Below are positions 44,566 through 53,040 of a stretch of 64,000 nt of DNA, piece by piece. The position numbers and the translations under genes were made by a program. The DNA comes from Thermohalobaculum sp965247385 (GTDB taxonomy: Bacteria > Pseudomonadota > Alphaproteobacteria > Rhodobacterales > Rhodobacteraceae). Under the pieces are notes generated by a model that was given only the letters and a program-made list of their open reading frames with translations, had not been told where the DNA came from and did no database searches. The stretch covers positions 186,001-250,000 of the forward strand of contig CBDFHG010000003.1 in assembly GCA_965247385.1 (NCBI GenBank), written 5' to 3'. Positions within the stretch are counted from its first letter, which is position 1. Each line of letters begins with the position of its first letter.

Positions 44566-44810
44566 ACCAACCGAGCGGATGGCTCATGCAGTACACCGCC
44601 GTGACCGGCAGGCTGATCAAGGGCGGCGGGACTTATGGCGTGCTCTGGGCCGGCCACCTGCAGGAGACGATCCCGCAAGCGGTCTACTCGCTCTGCCCGC
44701 GCTTTCCGGATCGCCGCGATCTCGGCTTCGAGGTCAACCTGAAGCAGGCGGCGACGGATTACCGGAAGCTGGTCGCCCAGGACCCCGGGGCGGTGCTGAA
44801 AGGCTTGTAA
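44566..44810 (+). pseudogene. Third, partial copy of the lipoprotein domain
   Basis: About 80 residues (QPSGWLMQYTAVTGRLIKGG to AVLKGL) nearly identical to the end of domain 2. Upstream the frame joins the beginning of a secreted-protein signal (RALAVLSAF) that also begins the gene at 45447. So the tandem duplication of about 1.27 kb created a chimeric junction near 44560. No clear start codon. Confidence 0.65.
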
Positions 44811-44957
44811 CTGGCGGGGTGGTGCCGGGGGCGGCTGTTTTGGCGAACATGCCCCCGGCGCCTCTTCCCGAAGAGGAAGGTGTTCTTCATGATGTGTATA
44901 AAGCGGCGCCTCGAAGCGCCGGCGGATATCCGGCGCGGCGGCGCGCCCGCCGCCCGC

Positions 44958-45260
44958 TCAGGTGCCGAGCAGGAGCGTCGAGACGATCACGCCCGCGATC
45001 GCGACCATGCTGCCGACCGTCCAGCGCAACTGCGTGGTCTGGCCCTTGGCGATCTCCGTGCGCAGGCTTTCGATCTCCGTGCGCACCACGGCGATCTCCG
45101 CGGTGAGGTCGGCCTTGAGGAGCGCGAGATCGTCCTTCGTGGCGAGGGATTCGGTCATGGCGCCGCCAACGGTTTCGATAATGGCCTCGGCCTGCGCCTC
45201 TTCGACGCCAGTGGCGGTGAGCCGCTTCATCGCCTTGAGAGTATCGAACGCCATGGTCAT
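44958..45260 (-). CDS. DUF1640-like coiled-coil protein, short form
   Basis: A 100-residue protein: MTMAFDTLKAMKRLTATGVE, LATKDDLALLKADLTAEIAV, two TEI-x5-TEIAKG coiled-coil turns and the membrane helix WTVGSMVAIAGVIVSTLLLG. It is the short-form paralogue of 43689-44330, generated by the same tandem duplication. The start ATG is shared in both copies. Confidence 0.65.
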   Translation of the reverse strand: MTMAFDTLKAMKRLTATGVEEAQAEAIIETVGGAMTESLATKDDLALLKADLTAEIAVVRTEIESLRTEIAKGQTTQLRWTVGSMVAIAGVIVSTLLLGT

Positions 45261-45446
45261 CCTTGCCGTCTCCTGCCAATCGCGTCCGCCGCGCGCCAAA
45301 AGGATATACGTTCCGCGCGCCCGCGTCAAAGCCTGCCCGGCCACCCTCCGCGCCCTGCCCTGGCCGCGGCGTCTCTCTCGCCGATCTCCCATCCAGTGGG
45401 ACCGGCGCGCGGGCACAGGCGGCCCGACAAAGCGCGAACATTCGGG

Positions 45447-46115
45447 AACACATGGCGAACACGCGCGCTTGCCGTCCTCTCCGCCTTCGCCCTCGCCGCG
45501 CTCCTGGCGATCCCGTCCCCGGCCCTCGCCCAGGCTCACCCTTTTCCTGATCCGGTTCTTCCGCTTGTGTTTCCGGCCTGTCCGGAAGCGGCTCTCACGG
45601 CGGCGCTTTCAGCCGGGTCCGCGGGCGCGGTGCTGCGCGCCGCGGAGCGGGCGCGGATTGCGCTCGGGCTCTGCCGCGACCGCGCCCGGCTGATGGCGGA
45701 GATCACCGAGCATCATGCCCGGGTGGCGGCGGCGCTGGCGCCGCCCCCGCCCGATGCCCCGGATGACAGCGAAGACGCCACCGCGCGGATCGCCGGCCTC
45801 GAGGCGGATCTCGACATCGCCGCCGCCAGGATCGAGCAGCTGCTCGCGCATGCGGAGATGCGCGTGGTCGCGATCTGGTGCGCGCCCGCGAACCAGGCTG
45901 AAAGCACCGCCCCGGATGACAGCGAAGGCCGGTGCCGGGCACTGGTAACGGGATCGGACGGTCAGCACGAGCTGGCACCCGGCGATGTCCTGGCCTCGGG
46001 CGAGACGGTCGAGATCACGGAGACCGGCGTCCGGGTCCACGACGACGTCGGCGGTGAGCGCTGGCTCGTCCCGCTACCGGCCGCGCCGGACAATTTCGAG
46101 GAGCTGACCGAATGA
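45447..46115 (+). CDS. Secreted coiled-coil protein of unknown function
   Basis: A signal sequence (RALAVLSAFALAALLAIPSP, ALAQA) is followed by about 190 residues with a central coiled coil (ATARIAGLEADLDIAAARIE, QLLAHAEMRV), a Cys pair and a beta-rich C-terminus (SDGQHELAPGDVLASGETVE). No standard start lies in frame just before the signal; an ATG at 45451 is one base out of frame. The same defect is seen in the duplicate at 44518, so the true start may be non-canonical. The stop overlaps the next start (ATGA). It could be a periplasmic pilus-assembly protein (PilP-like); this is a guess. Confidence 0.45.
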   Translation, partial: NTWRTRALAVLSAFALAALLAIPSPALAQAHPFPDPVLPLVFPACPEAALTAALSAGSAGAVLRAAERARIALGLCRDRARLMAEITEHHARVAAALAPPPPDAPDDSEDATARIAGLEADLDIAAARIEQLLAHAEMRVVAIWCAPANQAESTAPDDSEGRCRALVTGSDGQHELAPGDVLASGETVEITETGVRVHDDVGGERWLVPLPAAPDNFEELTE

Positions 46116-46471
46116 ACCCGGGCCGCTTCCTCGAGGGCCTGTTCGGTCGCCTCGCGGGGCGCCGCCCGTCAGGTTACACCGACGCGGCTCTCCTCGATGT
46201 TGGCTCGGCCGGGTTCCGCGACATCGCCGTTCCGCGCGCGGACGGCACGCTCCATGTCGTGGCGGCGCACCGCTTCAGCGCGGCCTTTCATTCCGAGCAC
46301 GCGGAACTGGTCCGCGCGCAGATCCTGCCCGCGCTCGGCAGGCTCGTGCCGGTGCAGCCGGCCGAGATCGCGCGGATGCGCGCGGTGCCCGGCACCGAGC
46401 GCGACCGGGCCGCACTGACGTCCGGCGCGCGGTGCGTCGAGGCGGCGATCCTGGCGGCCGCCGCCGACCGG
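46112..46471 (+). pseudogene. Unknown protein, 3' truncated at the resolvase junction
   Basis: An ATG overlapping the previous stop gives MNPGRFLEGLFGRLAGRRPS, GYTDAALLDVGSAGFRDIAV and an Ala-rich helix up to AAILAAAADRA. Sequence then switches to tnpR. About 120 residues remain. No family was recognised; in context it would be the next gene of the pilus-like operon. Confidence 0.5.
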
Positions 46472-46931
46472 GCCTCCGAAAGGCTCTACGGCAGGGCGAT
46501 GTGCTGGTTGTCTGGAAACTGAATCGCCTCGGGCGCAGTCTACACCACCTGGTCAAGACCGTCACCGCATTGTCAGATCGCGGTATCGGCCTCAAAGTGC
46601 TGACCGGACAGGGGGCGCAAATCGACACAACAACAGCCGCTGGCCGGTTGTCCTTCGGCATCTTCGCTGCCCTCGCCGAATTCGAAAGCGAACTGATCCG
46701 CGAGCGTACAATGGCCGGACTTCAGGCCGCCCGTGCACGCGGACGGAAAGGTGGGTGAAAGTTCGCTCGACAAAAGCCCAGGTCCGACTGGCACAAACCG
46801 CCATGGCAAACCGCGACACCTCGGTGCCCGAGCTGTGCGAAGAACTCGGCATCAGACCCGTTACACTCTACCGATACGTCGACCCGAACGGAAACCTGCG
46901 AAACTACGGAAAACGCGTACTCGGGGCTTAG
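46472..46931 (+). pseudogene. tnpR: Tn3 resolvase tnpR, 3' part
   Basis: KALRQGDVLVVWKLNRLGRS, GAQIDTTTAAGRLSFGIFAA, EFESELIRERTMAGLQAARA, then a stop and a frameshift near 46758, then AQVRLAQTAMANRDTSVPEL and TLYRYVDPNGNLRNYGKRVL (the C-terminal helix-turn-helix). It completes the gene begun at 40961. Multiple lesions show that it was dead independently of the insertion. Confidence 0.85.
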
Positions 46932-48424
46932 CAGCCCGTTGACGAAGTCGGCCCTGGACACGAGCGGCCTGGTCTGATTCTATGATATTCTGATTTGACC
47001 GGGAGGTTCGCCGATGTCGATGGGACTGCAGAAGGATCGTCAGGGTGATTTGATGGTGGGCTGGGCGGAGATGCCGCGCTCGCCGGGTCATGTGTTTTAC
47101 GACCGTCTTCAGTCGGTCCTGATTGAGGGCGGCTTCGACGACTTCGTCGAGGCGACCTGCCGGTGCTATTACGCGGCCAGGACGGGAGCGCCTTCGGTGC
47201 CGCCGGGGCGCTATTTCCGCATGCATCTGGTGGGCTACTTCGAGGGCATCGACTCTGGGCGCGGGCTGGAATGGCGCTGCTCGGATTCGCTGTCGCTGCG
47301 GGAGTTTCTGCGGCTGGAGAGCCGGGATCGTGTGCCGGACCATTCCTGGCTGTCGAAGACCCGCACGCGTCTGCCCCACGAGGTGCACGCGGTGGTCTTC
47401 GACCGGGTTCTGGCGCGGGTCGCCGAGGCCGGGTCTGGTGAAGGGCGACCGCATCGGGGTGGATGCCTCGACCATGGAGGCCAACGCGGCGCTGCGCAAC
47501 ATCGTGCGGCGCGACACGGGTGATGGCTACCGGGAGATGCTGGAGCATCTGGCCCGGGAGAGCGGCATCGAGACGCCCACGGCCGAGGACCTGGCGCGTC
47601 TGGACCGCAAGCGCAAGGGCAAGAAGCTCTCGAACCAGGATCGGGTTTGCAGGAGCGACCCCGAGGCCAGGATCGCCAGGATGAAGGACGCCGCGACCCA
47701 TCCGGCCGACAAGCCCGGGCACGCGGTGGATCCGGACACCGGCGCGGTGGTGGCGGCCGAGTTGCACCCAGCCGATGAGGGCGACACCACGACGCTTTCC
47801 AGGACCCTGGCGGCGGGCGCAGGCAAACCTCGAGGCGGTGGCTGCGGCGCCGACGCCAGAGAGCCCGGCCGAATGCGTCGCCGACAAGGGCTATTTCTCA
47901 CGGGCGGTCTTGAAGGCCCTGGACGACAGTCCCTGGAAGACCCGGATCGCCGAGCCCAGGCAGAAGGGCTTTTCGCGCTGGCGCGGTGACCAGGCGGCGC
48001 GCCGGGCGGTCCCCAGCAACCGCGTGCGGCTCAAGTCCGCGCTCGCCCGCGAGGCCTTCAAGCTGCGCGCCGGGATCGTCGAGCGCTCCTTTGCCCACAG
48101 CCTCGATCGCGGCGGCATGCGCCGAACCTGGCTGCGCCGGCGCGAGAACGTGCACAAGCGATACCTGCTTCACGTCGCCGGCCACCACCTCTCGTTGCTG
48201 ATGCGCCAACTCATCGGCGCCGGCACCGCGCGCCAGGCCGTGGCGGGCGGATATGGCGGTGTTTTCGTGCTTGTTGCGCCCTCTGGAGCCGTTCTGGTCG
48301 CTCAGATCGTCCTCATCGTCTCGGAGGATGGCGAAACCGCCGACGCCGCGTTATGTTTCGTCGTGGGGTGAAACCCGGTCAAGTGGGGTGAAACCCGGTC
48401 AATGGCGACTTTTTCAACGGGCTG
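46932..48424. mobile_element. IS1182-type element, copy A
   Basis: Terminal repeats CAGCCCGTTGACGAAGTCGG (left) and, in reverse complement at 48424, CAGCCCGTTGAAAAAGTCGC. It is flanked by TTAG on both sides (46928-46931 and 48425-48428), a 4-bp target duplication. Removing it joins tnpR to a perfect Tn3 terminal repeat. Confidence 0.85.
47014..48371 (+). pseudogene. IS1182-type transposase, copy A, frameshifted
   Basis: MSMGLQKDRQGDLMVGWAEM, then SPGHVFYDRLQS, RVPDHSWLSKTRTRLPHEVH, a frameshift near 47430, GDRIGVDASTMEANAALRNI (first Asp), HAVDPDTGAVVAAELHPADE, a second shift near 47815, VADKGYFSRAVLKALDDSPW and FAHSLDRGGMRRTWLRRREN. This is a DDE transposase of the IS4-like superfamily. Two shifts make it inactive unless compensated. 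Confidence 0.85.
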
Positions 48425-48461
48425 TTAGGGTGTCATTTGCCACTCAGCCGGAACTGACCCC
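48425..48461. repeat. Tn3-family right terminal inverted repeat
   Basis: On the minus strand it begins GGGGTCAGTTCCGGCTGAGT. If IS1182 copy A is removed, the 38-bp repeat ends in CCCTAAG, the usual inner end of Tn3-type repeats, and sits directly beyond the tnpR stop. It also encodes the last codons and stop of the RES toxin gene. Confidence 0.8.
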
Positions 48462-48981
48462 AGTCGACGGCGGCCTCTTCGATCAAACTGATTTCGTCCA
48501 GATCGCAGTTTTGTGGAAAAACCACCAAATTGGTGCTGGCGTGTCTAGCGTTTGGCACCCGCATCGCTTCGAATCCGAGAAACCCGACCGCCTCGCCGAT
48601 CTTTTGGGTATGTTCGTAGAGAATCTCCCTGTAGCGCGTGGGATCGACACCAAGTCTAATCAGAAGGTCCATGTCCGACAGATCGAGCGTGCGGTCGAAC
48701 CGGCCGCGCATCCTGTGGACTGTCGAGGTCAGTCGGCTCGGAAAGACCGATTGTTGGCGGCTGATGTGGAAATGGATCTCTGAAAGTGCCCTATCCTTCT
48801 CCAAGGCACAGTAGAGCACTTCGCTTTCCCTGAGATTCCATCGTCCGGCGCCCTTTGAGCCGTCGATTGGTGATCTGACCCCGTGAACAACGCGCCAAAT
48901 GTCACCCTCGAAGGAGACTTCGGGAAGCTCACTCAGCGGGTCGAGTAGCGAGATGTCATGGCTCGTACGCCGCGTCGGCAT
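48433..48981 (-). CDS. RES domain toxin
   Basis: A 182-residue protein: DIWRVVHGVRSPIDGSKGAG with GRWNLRESEVLYCALEKDRA, the glutamate in LSEIHFHISRQ, then LLIRLGVDPTRYREILYEHT and VPNARHASTNLVVFPQNCDL. RES toxins degrade or phosphorolyse NAD+, arresting growth. Its ATG follows the antitoxin stop with no gap. The final residues (GQFRLSGK) are encoded by the Tn3 terminal repeat, so the native C-terminus was replaced, but the core looks intact. Confidence 0.88.
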   Translation of the reverse strand: MPTRRTSHDISLLDPLSELPEVSFEGDIWRVVHGVRSPIDGSKGAGRWNLRESEVLYCALEKDRALSEIHFHISRQQSVFPSRLTSTVHRMRGRFDRTLDLSDMDLLIRLGVDPTRYREILYEHTQKIGEAVGFLGFEAMRVPNARHASTNLVVFPQNCDLDEISLIEEAAVDWGQFRLSGK

Positions 48982-49338
48982 TTAAAGGAAGACCCCGCTT
49001 TCCAGGCGATCAATGACCTCCAAAACTTCGGCGGTACGATGCTCGTTGATGAGGTCATAGGGCTTTTCTCCGTTGAACTGCGGATGCCCGGTTTGCAGCC
49101 ACAGGCGCGCCTCGTCTGGTTCATAGAAATCGGACAGACGTTCGGCCACCCATCGCAGCTCGGCGATGAGTTGCTGTTTCTCAATAGTGGGAGAACCTTG
49201 GCCCTTACTCCAACGATGAACGGTTGGCGGCGAGACACCCACGATGTTCGCCAAATCGACATTCTTCAGACCGCCAAGTTGTTTCAACTCACCGACCATT
49301 CGGGAAACCGCGGTAGATCTTTGGGCGGTGGCACTCAT
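48982..49338 (-). CDS. Xre/MbcA/ParS-type antitoxin (DUF2384)
   Basis: A 118-residue protein with an N-terminal helix-turn-helix (LKQLGGLKNVDLANIVGVSP, TVHRWSKGQGSP) and a C-terminal DUF2384 toxin-binding domain (ARLWLQTGHPQFNGEKPYDL, EVLEVIDRLESGVFL). It binds and neutralises the RES toxin and usually represses its own operon. Its start overlaps the stop of the upstream 428-residue gene by 4 bases. Confidence 0.9.
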   Translation of the reverse strand: MSATAQRSTAVSRMVGELKQLGGLKNVDLANIVGVSPPTVHRWSKGQGSPTIEKQQLIAELRWVAERLSDFYEPDEARLWLQTGHPQFNGEKPYDLINEHRTAEVLEVIDRLESGVFL

Positions 49339-50621
49339 GGTTTTTTCCTCGTGATTGTGCCCGATGGCGCGATTGAAGACGGCAGGGTGGCCTCGGGGGC
49401 GAAGGGGATATGTCCTGTCCGTTGTGAGGTTTGTTCGAGAGCAGTTTTCATTCTTGTGAGCCTGATTGTCGCTTTTTCAGCTTTTTTGAGAAAATCGTCG
49501 GGTGCTTTCTTGAGCCGCACAGACCGTTCGGCTTTGACGCGCATCGTATCCAGATAGTTGTCGAGATAGAAGTCTGGGCGGTGGGCTTCCGGCACTTGGC
49601 TCAGATCAGAAGCGGACTTCTGCTGCTCGCGCAGCATCACGTCGATGCTGCTGCAGCATCCCGTATCGCGGCAACCGTAGACAGTTCGGGCGGTCGCAGA
49701 GGCGTCGAAGAGGGCTTTCATCTCTTTCACAGGCACGCGGCGATCAAGACCTGATACGAAAACGGCACGGTCATTCCCGCCGCCTCCACCGCCGCGCGGC
49801 TTGAGCCAGCCACCGGTTTGAAATCCGTCTTTGCCTTTCAGGCCATTGGTGTAGCCACTGGTCACACCGAAAGACGAAAGCGCGAGTGCGGTGAGACCAC
49901 CCAGACGATCCATGATTATCGGGATACCCAACTGATGAAACTGCAGCACGGCCCGCGCCATCTTGTCGACGCCCGCACCTGTTGCATCGACGCCGAAACC
50001 AGCCACGCGCAACCACAAGGCCGCAATAGGCAGATCTTTAAGCCCGGCAACGATTTGCTTGACCAGGTCCGCATCCTTGATCTGAGCATTGTCGAGGATC
50101 AGCGCGTAATTGATTCCGATCCGTTTACCTCCCTCGCGGTCGAGTGCATTGCGCACTGCCTCGCAGCTGCGACGGTCGATGTCGAACCAGAAGAACTGGT
50201 CGCCACCAAGATAATGAGCTGGGCTCAAGATCGTGTGAAATCCTTTCGAAACCGCAAAGCGAGAAATCGGTTCCAGTACGCTCCGGTTCGGTCCCGCCTG
50301 AAAATCATCAGCTTCGAGGGGCCTGTCCTTATGCGCCCAGGGCGCGTTCGCCACGGTCCCAGAGAAGCGCCCCGGGACGCTTTGTTCTGCGACATCCGTA
50401 TCGAGGATCAGTTCACGCCCTTCCAACCGTAGATCCTGGATGAGATCGGCTTGTGTTTCAGCGTGGCAGGCATCGAAGACAAAACCCTGACCTGCAAACC
50501 GCCCCTCTGCTCGCATCCGGTCGCCGAGAACATGTTCTCGAAAGCCGATGCGCAGGTAGTGGGCAATTTTTTGGGGTGGGGGTAGAGGGGTGGGGGGGTA
50601 GAGATGGACGATGTTGGACAT
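49335..50621 (-). CDS. Unknown 428-residue protein, first gene of the RES operon
   Basis: The start is the ATG giving MSNIVHLYPPTPLPPPQKIA, with AAGGAG 8 bases upstream. The body alternates helices and short strands with acidic clusters (GFVFDACHAETQADLIQDLR, RELILDTDVAEQS, YALILDNAQIKDADL, PIIMDRLGGLTALALSSFGV), suggesting a barrel-like fold. A Gly-rich loop (about 290-300) and GCRDTGCC (possible metal or disulfide site) follow, then a basic helical C-terminus. I do not recognise a family. The 4-bp overlap with the antitoxin gene implies translational coupling and a functional tie to the toxin-antitoxin pair. Confidence 0.75.
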   Translation of the reverse strand: MSNIVHLYPPTPLPPPQKIAHYLRIGFREHVLGDRMRAEGRFAGQGFVFDACHAETQADLIQDLRLEGRELILDTDVAEQSVPGRFSGTVANAPWAHKDRPLEADDFQAGPNRSVLEPISRFAVSKGFHTILSPAHYLGGDQFFWFDIDRRSCEAVRNALDREGGKRIGINYALILDNAQIKDADLVKQIVAGLKDLPIAALWLRVAGFGVDATGAGVDKMARAVLQFHQLGIPIIMDRLGGLTALALSSFGVTSGYTNGLKGKDGFQTGGWLKPRGGGGGGNDRAVFVSGLDRRVPVKEMKALFDASATARTVYGCRDTGCCSSIDVMLREQQKSASDLSQVPEAHRPDFYLDNYLDTMRVKAERSVRLKKAPDDFLKKAEKATIRLTRMKTALEQTSQRTGHIPFAPEATLPSSIAPSGTITRKKP

Positions 50622-50750
50622 GGGAACGACTCCTTCGAACCAGAGATGCAAAAAAATTTCACGAGTGTCAATATGCGGAATTTTTTTGTGCCCGCTCACC
50701 AAACAAGTGCACCGCTGTTGCCTAGAGTTCTCAGTGTCCGGTTACTCTAC
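50622..50750 (-). promoter_or_regulatory. Presumed promoter region of the RES operon
   Basis: About 130 bases between the operon's first start and IS1182 copy B, rich in A/T (runs at 50645-50700) compared with flanking DNA. It must contain the promoter and an Xre operator; no palindrome was confidently identified. Confidence 0.45.
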
Positions 50751-52237
50751 CAGTCCGTTGACGAAGTCGGCCCTGGACACGAGCGGCCTGGTCTGATTCT
50801 ATGATATTCTGATTTGACCGGGGGGTTCGTCGATGGCGATGGGACTGCGGAAGGATCGTCAGGGTGACTTGATGGTGGGCTGGGCGGAGATGCCGCGCTC
50901 GCCGGGTCATGTGTTTTACGACCGTTTGTAGTCGGTCCTGATCGAGGGCGACTTCGACGGCTTCGCCGAGGTGGCCTGCCGGTGCTGTTACGCGGCCGGG
51001 ACGGGAGCGCCTTCGGTGCCGCCGGGGCGCTGTTTCCGCATGCATCTGGTGGGCTGTTTCGAGGGCATCGACTCTGAGCGCGGGCTGGAATGGCGCGGCT
51101 CGGATTCGCTGTCGCTGCGGGAGTTTCTGCGGCTGGAGAGCCGGGATCGTGTGCCGGACCATTCCTGGCTGTCGAAGACCCGCACGCGCCTGCCCCACGA
51201 GGTGCACGCGATGGTCTTCGACCGGGTTCTGGCGCTGATCGCCGGGGCGGGTCTGGTGAAGGGCGACCGCATCGGGGTGGATGCCTCGACCATGGAGGCC
51301 AACGCGGCGCGGCGCAACATCGTGCGGCGCGGCACGGGGTGATGGCGACCGGGAGATGCTGGAGCATCTGGCCCGGGAGAGCGGCATCGAGACGCCCACG
51401 GCCGAGGACCTGGCGCGTCTGGACCGCAAGCGCAAGGGCAGGAAGCTCTCGAACCGGGATTGGGTTTGCAGGAGCGACCCCGAGGCCAGGGTCGCCAGGA
51501 TGAAGGACGCCGCGACCCATCTGGCCTACAAGCCCGGGCACGCGGTGGATCCGGACACCGGCGCGGTGGTGGCGGCCGAGTTGCACCCAGCCGATGAGGG
51601 CGACACCACGACGCTTTTCAAGACCCTGGCGGCGGCCGAGGCAAACCTCGAGGCGGTGGCTGCGGCGCCGACGCCAGAGAGCCCGGCCGAATGCGTCACC
51701 GACAAGGGCTATTTCTCACGGGCGGTCTTGAAGGCCCTGGACGGCAGTCCCTGCAAGACCCGGCCCTGCAAGACCCGGATCGCCGCGCCCAGGCAGAAGG
51801 GCTTTTCGCGCTGGCGCGGTGACCAGGCGGCGCGCCGGGCGGTCCCCAACAACCGCGTGCGGCTCAACTCCGCGCTCGCCCGCGAGGCCTTCAAGCTGCG
51901 CGCCGAGATCGTCGAGCGCTGCTTTGCCCACACCCTCGATCGCGGCGGCATGCGCCGGACCTGGCTGCGCCGGCGCGAGAACGTGCACAAGCGATACCTG
52001 CTTCACGTCGCCGGCCACAACCTCTCGTTGCTGATGCGCCAACTCATTGGCGCCGGCACCCCGCGCCAGGCTGTGGCGGGCGGATATGGCGGTATTTTCG
52101 TGCTTGTTGCGCCCGCTGGAGCCGTTCTGGTCGCTCGGACCGGCCTCATCGTCCCGGAGGATGGCGAAACCGCCGACGCCGCATTATGTTTCGTCGTGGG
52201 GTGAAACCCGGTCAATGGTGCCTTTTTCAACGGGCTG
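50751..52237. mobile_element. IS1182-type element, copy B
   Basis: Left end CAGTCCGTTGACGAAGTCGG, right end (reverse complement at 52237) CAGCCCGTTGAAAAAGGCAC. Same orientation as copy A. The flanks are CTAC and TTAT, so there is no duplication; this copy has been rearranged. Together the two copies bracket the RES operon like a composite transposon. Confidence 0.8.
50833..52204 (+). pseudogene. IS1182-type transposase, copy B, broken
   Basis: MAMGLRKDRQGDLMVGWAEM, an in-frame stop at about 50929 where copy A has Gln, RVPDHSWLSKTRTRLPHEVH, GDRIGVDASTMEANAARRNI, a frameshift near 51340, then HAVDPDTGAVVAAELHPADE and VTDKGYFSRAVLKALDGSPC with a 15-base tandem duplication (KTRPCKTR). Inactive. 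Closely similar to copy A apart from these lesions. Confidence 0.85.
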
Positions 52238-52435
52238 TTATGGATGTCTGAATCACACCCAGGATACGCGACCTAATCCTCCGTCACCAAAATTCGCGGT
52301 TAGCTCACCCGGGCGCGAGATACCGCAGAGTGGCATCAAAGCAGGATTTCGGATCCGCTCTTTTCCATAGTGCAGCCGCTTTACCAGTCGGCCGGATCGC
52401 AGCTGCTAGCAGGAGACCCAGTCGCGACCCTAGAC
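52238..52435. other. Spacer between IS1182 copy B and the IS200/IS605 element
   Basis: About 200 bases with no recognised gene or repeat. Confidence 0.4.
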
Positions 52436-53040
52436 TGTGCTCCGCAGCGTGAACGACCACCGGCTGAAAGCCGGTGGCTTCAGGTTTCGGCTCAAAGCCG
52501 GATCGGTCCGCCCTTCGGCGGACTCACGTCACACCAAAATTGTCATCGGGTTCGGGCGGCTGTTGGTTCGTGATGTCGTCCAGCCACATCTCGTCCGTTA
52601 CGTTCCCGCTGCTGGTCACCCGGTAGCCACGTGCCCAAAGGTGCTGTCCCCGGTAGCGCTTGCGCAATGCCCCAAACTCGCGCAGCAACTCATGCGAACT
52701 GCGGCCCTTCAGATACTGCACCGACCGGCTGACCGACAGGTTTGGCGGGCCCGACAGCAACAGGTGGACGTGGTCTCGGTTGATCGAGCCAGCGCGAATC
52801 ACCATCTCGTGGCCACCCGACGTCTCCCGGATCAGTTCCCGGCAGCGGTGGCCGACATCGCCGCCAAACACCGGGTAACGATATTTCGTGATCCACACCA
52901 GATGATACTTACAATCCCAAACCGTGGCCACCGCGTTTGTACGATTCCATCCCCGCAGTCTATACCGCAACCCAAGATACCCATGCCGGCTAAAGCCGTG
53001 GGATTTACTGATCCCCTATCGGGGACTTTAAAACTCACAC
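52436..53040. mobile_element. IS200/IS605-type element (tnpA only)
   Basis: The plus-strand left end has a perfect 9-bp hairpin (CCACCGGCT, loop GAA, complement; 52457-52477). The right end has a similar imperfect hairpin (about 52981-53001). Such subterminal hairpins are the recognition sites of Y1 transposases. The outer limits are estimates. Confidence 0.75.
52524..52970 (-). CDS. tnpA: IS200/IS605 family Y1 transposase TnpA
   Basis: A 148-residue HUH enzyme that cuts and joins single-stranded DNA: KYHLVWITKYRYPVFGGDVG, the histidine motif in SINRDHVHLLLSGP, the catalytic tyrosine in RSVQYLKGRSSHELLREF, and LWARGYRVTSSGNVTDE. Complete in length, so it may be active. No tnpB (RNA-guided nuclease) gene accompanies it. 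Confidence 0.9.
   Translation of the reverse strand: MRYRLRGWNRTNAVATVWDCKYHLVWITKYRYPVFGGDVGHRCRELIRETSGGHEMVIRAGSINRDHVHLLLSGPPNLSVSRSVQYLKGRSSHELLREFGALRKRYRGQHLWARGYRVTSSGNVTDEMWLDDITNQQPPEPDDNFGVT

Larger units (their letters stand above)
41120..46471. other. 5.35-kb passenger block inside the resolvase gene
   Basis: Both junctions with tnpR contain GCCTCC (41114-41119 and 46472-46477), as expected of a 6-bp duplication or microhomology. No terminal inverted repeats and no transposase are seen. Both edges cut genes: on the left the tail of an upstream gene (LDDLRDDYPRATWKGFQC, stop at 41174), on the right the start of a gene. So the block seems to be a fragment of a larger pilus-like operon with tandem duplications, not a self-contained element. 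Confidence 0.65.

Noticed and set aside
41120..46471. Block inside tnpR as an integron cassette or IS
   Set aside because: No attC-like sites, no integrase, no terminal inverted repeats, and genes are cut at both edges.
48428..48461. The 34-base repeat as a natural RES gene end rather than a Tn3 tip
   Set aside because: The copy at 62110 lies beside a resolvase tip, and removal of IS1182 places the 48.4-kb copy directly after tnpR with a TAAG inner end; the Tn3 explanation fits all sites.
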